Positions 6,965 to 12,249 of a stretch of DNA of 12,249 bases are shown one piece after another. The DNA comes from Strigomonas culicis (lineage: Eukaryota > Euglenozoa > Kinetoplastea > Trypanosomatida > Trypanosomatidae). The notes below the pieces were generated by a model. It worked only from the letters and a program-made list of their open reading frames with translations. It was not told the DNA's origin and did no database searches. Where the stretch lies: assembly GCA_000482145.1 (NCBI GenBank), contig AUXH01000574.1, forward strand, positions 1-12,249, written 5' to 3'. Position numbers and translations under genes: made by a program. The first letter of the stretch is position 1; the number at the start of each line of letters is the position of its first letter.

Positions 6965-7310
6965 GAAAGCTGCATCTTTTTTTTTCCCCTCACCTTTTTC
7001 CCACCCTGCTATTACCTTTCTTTCTCTCTCCTTTTTCTTTTTTTTTATACAGATTCAGTGCTCATATATCAGATTTCACAGTGCTTTTTTTTTTTTTTTA
7101 CACTTTTACAGCGTACAGTGGTACAACGTGTTTTTCATTATAGTGGCATTTCGTTTCTGCTATGGCCTTTTCTATCGGTCCATTGATTTCCCTGTCTCCA
7201 TGTCTGCTCCTTTTCCCTTCTTCTTTGCCCCACTCGAACCAAACACAACAGCGACAGCCACAAGGAACCACACACACCCAGAGAGATACGACACCGCCCG
7301 CACCGGCGAC
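6965..7310. other. Intergenic region with three serial trans-splice acceptor modules
   Basis: These 346 bp contain three polypyrimidine/AG modules: tract 7016-7046 with AG 7051-7052, T15 tract 7085-7099 with AG 7110-7111, and tract 7207-7233 with AG 7250-7251. The downstream frame is open across the whole stretch because T-rich DNA reads as Phe codons. Using an early acceptor would leave an ATG at 7162 opening a 51-codon uORF that ends at 7315-7317, just past the WD40 start. Confidence 0.65.
7207..7251 (+). promoter_or_regulatory. Polypyrimidine tract and trans-splice acceptor for the WD40 gene
   Basis: The tract 7207-7233 is followed by AG at 7250-7251 with no earlier AG. The in-frame ATG at 7200 lies upstream and would be removed, leaving 7311 as the first ATG. 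This acceptor is preferred because it removes the out-of-frame ATG at 7162. Confidence 0.55.
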
Positions 7311-8468
7311 ATGCTAGCACAGATCGCGCAGGCGCACGAGGAGGTCGTCACCTCGTTGAGCTTCTCGCCCCACGCGCCGACCGTCCTGTGCTCCACGTCC
7401 GGCGACGACACGGCCGCGCTGTGGGACTATCGGAGCCCATCCGCCGGCAGCGCGCCGCGGCAGATGTGCACGCTGCGCCACCACCGGGGCCCGGTGAACC
7501 ATGCGCTGTTCCTCGCTGACCCGAACCTGCTCCTTACTGCGTCAGATGATCGGACGTTGGGTCTGTGGGACATACGCAACTCCGCCTCGCCTCTGGGCAC
7601 TGTCACGGGCTTTGGCGAGGGGGTCAACAAAATGCTCTTGCTGCCGGCGTCGCCCTCGTGCGTGCCAACGGACGGCAAAGGCTTTCGCGTGGCGAGCGCG
7701 TGCGACGATGGCATGGTGTACATACACGCTGTCATGCCGCCGGAAGCCCTGTCCCCCGCGGCGGGGGCCCCTGTGGCCGTTCTGACGGATCAGTTCATGG
7801 CGTCGACCAGCACCGTCAACGACCTTATACTGCTGGATAGGTGTGCCATCGTCACCGCGTGCGAGGACGGCGCCCTGCGGACGTGGAAGCTGAACGCCAC
7901 CGGGGGCGAGGACCGCATGCTGGCCACGCTGGACGAGTTCGGGGCTCCCGTGAACCACGTCGTCGTCGTGCCGGACAACGACTGGATGTGCGCCCACCGC
8001 GAGGCGGCGGGCGAGAGTGCGGAGGAGGACAGCGACCACGGGGACGCGAGCGCCGCCATGGGGGGCAGCAGCGGCCGGCACACGGCGACCGGCCCCCGCG
8101 CCGAGCTCACGGCAGCGGACGGGTGCTGGTTGCTGGCGGCAAGTGCGGAGAACGTTTTTGGCGTTGACGTCTACAGGTCGACGGGGCAGTTTGGCGAGGG
8201 CGCGCGTAGCTTCTTCGGACACAGCGACTATGTGCGGGGCCTCGAGTTCACTTCGAAGAGCACACTGCTGACGGTGGCGGATGACAGCACGGCCATTGAG
8301 TGGAATCTGTGCACCAATGAGCCCATCCGCCAAGTGAAGCTGCATGAGGCGCTAATCATGTCCTCAGCTCTCTCTGCTGACAAGACCGTTCTCGCTACGG
8401 GGACGGACACCGGTGACATCCGCGTATGGCGCTTGCCGTTCGAGACGGAGTGCTTGTGTGACCATTAG
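7311..8468 (+). CDS. WD40-repeat beta-propeller protein
   Basis: This encodes 385 residues from ATG 7311. About seven WD-type blades can be read: HEEVVTSLSFS...SGDDTAALWDYR (9-41), HHRGPVNHALF...ASDDRTLGLWDIR (57-89), GVNKMLLL...ASACDDGMVYIH (104-139), TVNDLILL...TACEDGALRTWKL (168-194), PVNHVVVV...LLAASAENVFGVDVY (213-288), GHSDYVRGLEF...TVADDSTAIEWNL (303-333) and HEALIMSSALS..TVLATGTDTGDIRVWRL (345-375). That is enough for one closed propeller. Blade 5 carries an acidic, Gly/Ser-rich loop of about 40 residues (229-270) that would project from the ring. There is no catalytic domain, targeting signal or membrane segment. WD40 propellers are protein-interaction platforms; the specific complex cannot be told from sequence alone. 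An alternative start at 7200 would add 37 residues but is disfavoured by the splice-site layout. Confidence 0.9.
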   Translation: MLAQIAQAHEEVVTSLSFSPHAPTVLCSTSGDDTAALWDYRSPSAGSAPRQMCTLRHHRGPVNHALFLADPNLLLTASDDRTLGLWDIRNSASPLGTVTGFGEGVNKMLLLPASPSCVPTDGKGFRVASACDDGMVYIHAVMPPEALSPAAGAPVAVLTDQFMASTSTVNDLILLDRCAIVTACEDGALRTWKLNATGGEDRMLATLDEFGAPVNHVVVVPDNDWMCAHREAAGESAEEDSDHGDASAAMGGSSGRHTATGPRAELTAADGCWLLAASAENVFGVDVYRSTGQFGEGARSFFGHSDYVRGLEFTSKSTLLTVADDSTAIEWNLCTNEPIRQVKLHEALIMSSALSADKTVLATGTDTGDIRVWRLPFETECLCDH

Positions 8469-8830
8469 GGTCTGCAAGCGGATGGAACTGTTTTTTGGTT
8501 GCTGAACGTTGCGTGCTACCATCCTCTACCCCTTCTCGCTCTTTCTCTTTTTTTTTTCCCCCTCTCGATTGAACTTAATATAATGTTAACACTTTTTCTT
8601 TGTTACCTTACTCTTTTTCTTTCCGTCCTGTGACCAAAAAAAACAACAACAACAGAACTACACTATCACGTTCTTATTTTTTTTTCCGTGTGTTCTGTTT
8701 GCCTCACCTGGAAAATAACCACAACTGCTGGGTCTTCTCTTCCTTTTCTCTCTCACTCATAGGAATAGCAAGAACAGCAATACGTATATATTTCCTTCCG
8801 CTTCACTCATAATACTGCCAGTGCACACGG
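8469..8830. other. Intergenic region between the WD40 gene and IF-2
   Basis: These 362 bp are pyrimidine- and AT-rich, with tracts near 8530-8566, 8592-8625, 8669-8688 and 8733-8759 and a short CAA run at 8643-8654. A 70-codon ORF (8600-8812) is Phe/Ser-rich and explained by composition. No RNA gene or other element was recognised apart from the acceptor of the IF-2 gene. Confidence 0.65.
8733..8762 (+). promoter_or_regulatory. Polypyrimidine tract and trans-splice acceptor for IF-2
   Basis: The tract 8733-8759 is followed at once by AG at 8761-8762. The 68 nt from there to 8830 contain no ATG, so 8831 is the first start codon, which also places the mitochondrial-type leader at the N-terminus. 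Confidence 0.65.
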
Positions 8831-11143
8831 ATGAGACCGAGCCGCTTGCTTGGTGGGCTCGCCCCGCGTTTTAGCTCGCGTGCATCTTTCTGCGCCTGGC
8901 GTCGCGGCGGCGCGCGCGCGGCGGCTGCCGTGCCGACGAGCTGCCGTTGCCAGTCGCAGAGCTCCCCCGGCTCCACCATGCGGTGGGCGGATGGCCAGCT
9001 AGACCCGCGCTTCTCGTCGGAGAAGAACGCGCGCAAGCTGAACCCGGAGACGATGCCGCACTACGTGCGCGCCTCCATCCAGAACGACCGGCGCGAGATG
9101 GGGCTCGGCGAGGTCTACGACTGGGCCGAGTTTGCGAAGGACGCGGTGTACATACCCACGCGCTCCGGCGCGCTGTGGGTCGGCAGCGACGACCCGCGCG
9201 CGCTGAAGTACATGCGCCGGAGGGAAAAGATGAAGAAGACTCCGCTGCAGCTCGCGCGTCGAAAGCCGGGCCCCGACGCGGCAAAGACGCTGGAGGACCA
9301 TCCGCTGCGAGAGTACTTCACCACGGCCACGAACTTGCACGACCCGCTGAGTGTGGCAAACAATCTGCATCGCGCCGGGCTCATACGTGAGTATGACGTC
9401 AAGCACACGGCCGCGAAGATCCAGTACGTGGCCCGCCCGCCCGTCGTGTCCATCATGGGGCACGTGGACCACGGCAAGACAACCCTTCTCGACTACCTCC
9501 GAAAGACGAACGTAGCCTCCGGCGAGGCGGGCGGCATCACGCAGAATGTCGGCGCCTTCACGGTGAGGACGCCGGGCGGCGACACCATCACGTTCATTGA
9601 CACCCCCGGCCACGCCGCCTTCACCGCGATGCGCGAGGCCGGGGCCAGCGCGACGGACATCATCATCCTCATCGTCTCCGCGGCGGACGGCGTGCAGCCG
9701 CAGACGAAGGAGGTGGTGGAGCTCGCGCAGCGGACGGGCACGCCCATGGTGGTCGCCATCACCAAAATCGACCGGCAGCCCAAGTGCGACTACGTGAAGG
9801 AGCAGCTGAAGGAGATCGGCGTCGAGCTGGAGGAGGACGGCGGCGACACGCAGGTCGTCCAGATCTGCGCCCGCGACGGCACGGGGGTGCCGGACCTGCT
9901 GGAGACACTGCAGCTGCAGGCGGAGCTGTGCGAGATCTCGACGCCGGACCTGTCACGCGCGGAGCTGACCGTCATCGAGTCGCATCGCTCCACTCTGAAC
10001 GAGGTCTCCGCCGTCGTGCGCTGTGGCCACGTGCGTGTGGGACAGGTCTTCGTCACCGGCATGATCCGCGGCGTCGTGAAGAAAGTTCTGGACGAACACG
10101 GGCAGCCCCTCGCGGCGGCGGGCCCCTCCACCCCCGTCCTGCTCCACGGCTTTGCCGTCCACCCGAGGCCGGGCTCCGTCCTTATGCAGGTGAGCAGCGA
10201 GCCGCACGCGGAGAAATATTGCTACTTCATGAAGGAGGTTTCCCTGACGGAGGGCGGCCGCGAGAACTACCTTCAGATTCTCAACCAGGAGCAGCAGGGC
10301 AATTTGTACAACCGGAAGCCGGATAATAACCTTGTCCGGTCGCACAGCACCAAAGCGTTCATCCTGTCCTGCAGGGCAGCAACCTTCGGCATGCTCCAGG
10401 CCATGATGAAGATGGTTTACGACTTGCCGCGGCTGGAGGGCATCTCGATGGAGGTCAAGATTACTGAGGTGGGTGGCCTCCAGGACTACGACGTGGCGCT
10501 CGTGGGCGCCTCTGGCCAGCCAGCCTGCATCCTTCTGTACGGCCAGTGCCAAAGCTCCAACAAACTGGACGTGCCGAACCACGTGACGGTGTTGCAGTTC
10601 GACGTGCTCTATCACGGCATCGAGATGCTCAAGGAGACGCTGGTGCGGGCGCTGCCAAAGGTGGAGAAGACCCGCGTCGTGTGTACGGCCGAGTGCCTAC
10701 AGGTCTTCCGCGCCTCGCAGGCCGGCCGGGAGGGCAACGCCGGTGGCATGAAGGTCACCAGGGGCACGCTCGTCGCGTCCCATCTGACGTGTCGCGTGCA
10801 GCGGAAGAAGCGAAGCTCGACCATTAGCATCCTCCAGAAGCGGGACCTCGCGCGCGACGCGGCGGAGGAGCGCGAGCTCGTGTACAGCGGGCAGATCAAG
10901 GAGCTGCGCCGCTTCAAGGAGCTGGTGCCGAGCGTCGAGGAGGGGCTCGAGTGCGGTGTAATCCTGCACGACACGTTTTCATTCAAGACGGGCGACATCC
11001 TGGAGCTGTATGAGGTGTACGAGGAGGAGCGCGACGTGACGGCCGAGTACGAGGCGGCAGAGCAGCGAGAGCGGGCGCTGCGCAACGCCGCGAGCGCGCA
11101 GGACGCGGAGACCCCGCAGACGGTGCCCTCCAGTGCGGTCTAG
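8831..11143 (+). CDS. Mitochondrial translation initiation factor IF-2
   Basis: This encodes 770 residues. It is a GTPase that brings initiator tRNA to the small mitoribosomal subunit. The first 45 residues are Arg/Ala/Ser-rich without acids (MRPSRLLGGLAPRFSSRASF onward), typical of a matrix-targeting leader. GTPase motifs: G1 GHVDHGKT (210-217), G2 region AGGITQNVGAF (233-243), G3 DTPGH (257-261), G4 TKID (311-314) and a G5-like CARDG (346-350). Domain II, the central domain and the C-terminal domain follow, with ELRRFKELVPSVEEGLECGVIL (691-712) and GDILELYEV (721-729) matching the last domain of bacterial IF-2. Oddities: Thr replaces the usual Asn in G4, G5 lacks the common SAK/SAL, and a basic insertion of about 25 residues (658-682) interrupts the final beta-barrel. 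The N-terminal extension before the G domain is not like the bacterial N domains. The family assignment is very secure. Confidence 0.97.
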   Translation: MRPSRLLGGLAPRFSSRASFCAWRRGGARAAAAVPTSCRCQSQSSPGSTMRWADGQLDPRFSSEKNARKLNPETMPHYVRASIQNDRREMGLGEVYDWAEFAKDAVYIPTRSGALWVGSDDPRALKYMRRREKMKKTPLQLARRKPGPDAAKTLEDHPLREYFTTATNLHDPLSVANNLHRAGLIREYDVKHTAAKIQYVARPPVVSIMGHVDHGKTTLLDYLRKTNVASGEAGGITQNVGAFTVRTPGGDTITFIDTPGHAAFTAMREAGASATDIIILIVSAADGVQPQTKEVVELAQRTGTPMVVAITKIDRQPKCDYVKEQLKEIGVELEEDGGDTQVVQICARDGTGVPDLLETLQLQAELCEISTPDLSRAELTVIESHRSTLNEVSAVVRCGHVRVGQVFVTGMIRGVVKKVLDEHGQPLAAAGPSTPVLLHGFAVHPRPGSVLMQVSSEPHAEKYCYFMKEVSLTEGGRENYLQILNQEQQGNLYNRKPDNNLVRSHSTKAFILSCRAATFGMLQAMMKMVYDLPRLEGISMEVKITEVGGLQDYDVALVGASGQPACILLYGQCQSSNKLDVPNHVTVLQFDVLYHGIEMLKETLVRALPKVEKTRVVCTAECLQVFRASQAGREGNAGGMKVTRGTLVASHLTCRVQRKKRSSTISILQKRDLARDAAEERELVYSGQIKELRRFKELVPSVEEGLECGVILHDTFSFKTGDILELYEVYEEERDVTAEYEAAEQRERALRNAASAQDAETPQTVPSSAV

Positions 11144-11627
11144 CACACCACACCCCAGTCAAGCCCACGCACGGGCCAGCAGCTGCAGGGAAGTAGGCTT
11201 CGAGACGTCTTCTCCAGTGTCTGGGCTCAGCAAGCTCTGCTCTTCCGCTCATTATTCATGGAAGCGTGTCCATGGATTCCATCCGTCTTCTTTTCTTCTT
11301 CTTTTCTTTACTAACAGTTTGATTGAGACTAACATTACAGAGAACACCTTAATACATTATGATCATTATATTCGAAAATAAAGAAAAAAGAAAACACAAG
11401 CAGTCGAAGCATCCTCAGCACATGGAAACAAATCCGTAGTGTGAGAGGGTTACGCAATGCTGTCTTTCGTTGTCTTCTGCGAGACATCTAATTCATCCAT
11501 TCTCTTCTTTCCTTTTTTGTGTCTAACATAGTTTCTTTCTTGCCATTTCTACTTTTTCCTTTTCGCTCTATCTCTTTTTTCTTCCCCTTTTATCACCAAA
11601 AAACAAACAAACACTACCACCCTCTCA
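11144..11627. other. Intergenic region upstream of flavohemoglobin, two acceptor modules
   Basis: These 484 bp hold a tract at 11284-11310 with AG 11316-11317, then an A-rich stretch (11370-11400), a second tract with AG 11530-11531, and a further AG-free pyrimidine tract 11532-11597 leading into the ATG. Only short ORFs are present, for example 26 codons from 11359. No RNA gene or transposon end was recognised. Confidence 0.65.
11500..11531 (+). promoter_or_regulatory. Polypyrimidine tract and trans-splice acceptor for flavohemoglobin
   Basis: The tract 11500-11523 is followed by AG at 11530-11531. The 96 nt to the ATG at 11628 contain no ATG. Because no AG occurs between 11532 and 11627, this is the last acceptor that keeps the first start codon; the next AG (11641-11642) is inside the coding region. 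Confidence 0.55.
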
Positions 11628-12249
11628 ATGCCTCTTTCGGAGAAGACGATGCAGGTGGTGGAGGCGACCGCGCCGGTCGTGGCCGCCGTCGGCCCGCAGC
11701 TGACGGCGGCGTTCTACAAGCGCATGTTCACGCACAACCCGGAGCTCAAGGACATCTTCAACCTCGCCCATCAGCACGACATGCGCCAGCCGAAGGCACT
11801 CTTCGACTCGGTGGTTGCCTACGCGACGCACCTGCGCGAGCTGCAGGCGCTGGGCCCCGCGGTGGAGCGCATTGCGCACAAGCACGCCTCTTTCAACATC
11901 ACGCCCCCGCAGTACCAGATCGTGGGCCACCACCTCCTCAAGGCCATCGAGGAGATGCTGAACCCCGGCGACGAGGTGATCGCGGAGTGGGGCAAGGCCT
12001 ACGAGCAGCTGGCCGGCGTGCTCATCGGCCGCGAGCGCGAGCTGTACGACGGGGCGGCGGGGAAGGAGGGCGGCTGGCGTGACCTGCGCGCCTTCACGGT
12101 CGTGGAGAAGACGCGGCAGAGCGACCTCATCACCAGCTTCAAGCTCGTGCCGGTGGACGGCCAGGCGGTGATGCGGCACGAGCCCGGCCAGTTCCTGGGC
12201 CTATACGTGCGCCACCCCAGCATGGCGCATCAGGAGATCCGCCAGTACT
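11628..12249 (+). CDS. hmp: Flavohemoglobin (nitric oxide dioxygenase), 3' end cut by window
   Basis: The visible 207 residues run off the window edge. The enzyme oxidises NO to nitrate using O2 and NAD(P)H, with haem and FAD, in the cytosol. Residues 1-145 are the globin domain. The residues expected of Hmp are present: Tyr30 (B10) in AAFYKRMF, Gln54 (E7), proximal His86 in RIAHKHASF, and Tyr96 and Glu136 of the haem-pocket network. The FAD-binding barrel begins at about 150 (GGWRDLRAFTVVEKTRQSDL, then EPGQFLGLYV) and the sequence stops inside the FAD motif region HQEIRQY. The N-terminus and spacing match E. coli Hmp within one residue, supporting ATG 11628. The GC-rich codon use matches the neighbours, so if transferred, the gene is ameliorated. 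It lies 484 bp after IF-2 in the same orientation. The NAD-binding domain should follow outside the window. Confidence 0.96.
   Translation, partial: MPLSEKTMQVVEATAPVVAAVGPQLTAAFYKRMFTHNPELKDIFNLAHQHDMRQPKALFDSVVAYATHLRELQALGPAVERIAHKHASFNITPPQYQIVGHHLLKAIEEMLNPGDEVIAEWGKAYEQLAGVLIGRERELYDGAAGKEGGWRDLRAFTVVEKTRQSDLITSFKLVPVDGQAVMRHEPGQFLGLYVRHPSMAHQEIRQY

Noticed and set aside
7200..7310. Upstream in-frame ATG at 7200 as the WD40 start
   Set aside because: It lies before the preferred acceptor, encodes a Phe/Pro-rich stretch from the polypyrimidine tract, and the first blade begins right after ATG 7311.
7542..8345. 267-codon antisense ORF opposite the WD40 gene
   Set aside because: A compositional shadow: the sense frame has clear WD repeats, the antisense has no recognisable domain.
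11519..12082. 187-codon + strand ORF across the flavohemoglobin start
   Set aside because: It is out of frame with the clear Hmp-like protein and overlaps it almost fully.
8831..12249. Bacterial contamination, suggested by IF-2 and Hmp
   Set aside because: IF-2 has a mitochondrial leader, there is no Shine-Dalgarno-type spacing, and both genes follow polypyrimidine/AG spacers like the other genes in the window.

Overview
The window looks like nuclear DNA of a trypanosomatid (kinetoplastid protist), possibly a monoxenous, insect-type one. Seven intronless protein genes all lie on the + strand. Their coding DNA is GC-rich. They are separated by 300-670 bp of AT- and pyrimidine-rich DNA in which a long polypyrimidine tract followed by AG sits just upstream of each ATG, the usual signature of spliced-leader trans-splicing in a polycistronic transcription unit. 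A translation initiation factor of bacterial type carries a mitochondrial-style leader, which fits a eukaryotic nucleus. The species is not determined.

Layout, left to right. (1) 1-1673: 3' part of a coiled-coil protein with 39-residue tandem repeats. (2) 2340-3131: a protein with an N-terminal RIIa/DPY-30-like docking segment and a body that resembles adenylate kinase but has lost the P-loop. (3) 3437-4594: a MORN5-like protein with an internal insertion and a duplicated C-terminal tail. (4) 5039-6964: a probable nuclear protein with a possible PH-like head, a long disordered middle and a C-terminal helix. (5) 7311-8468: a WD40 beta-propeller protein. (6) 8831-11143: mitochondrial translation initiation factor IF-2. 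(7) 11628-12249: the start of a bacterial-type flavohemoglobin (nitric oxide dioxygenase), cut by the window end.

Neighbouring genes in trypanosomatid units usually share transcription but not function, so this is not read as an operon or pathway. Two neighbours (RIIa/pseudo-adenylate kinase and MORN5-like) belong to families typical of motile flagella. The flavohemoglobin is very close to enterobacterial Hmp and is the best candidate for lateral transfer.

The observations most worth checking are the apparently catalytically dead RIIa-adenylate kinase, the flavohemoglobin junction, serial trans-splice acceptors that could give two MORN5-like isoforms or a uORF-bearing WD40 transcript, the head-linker-helix nuclear protein, and a pair of tandem hairpins in the first intergenic region.
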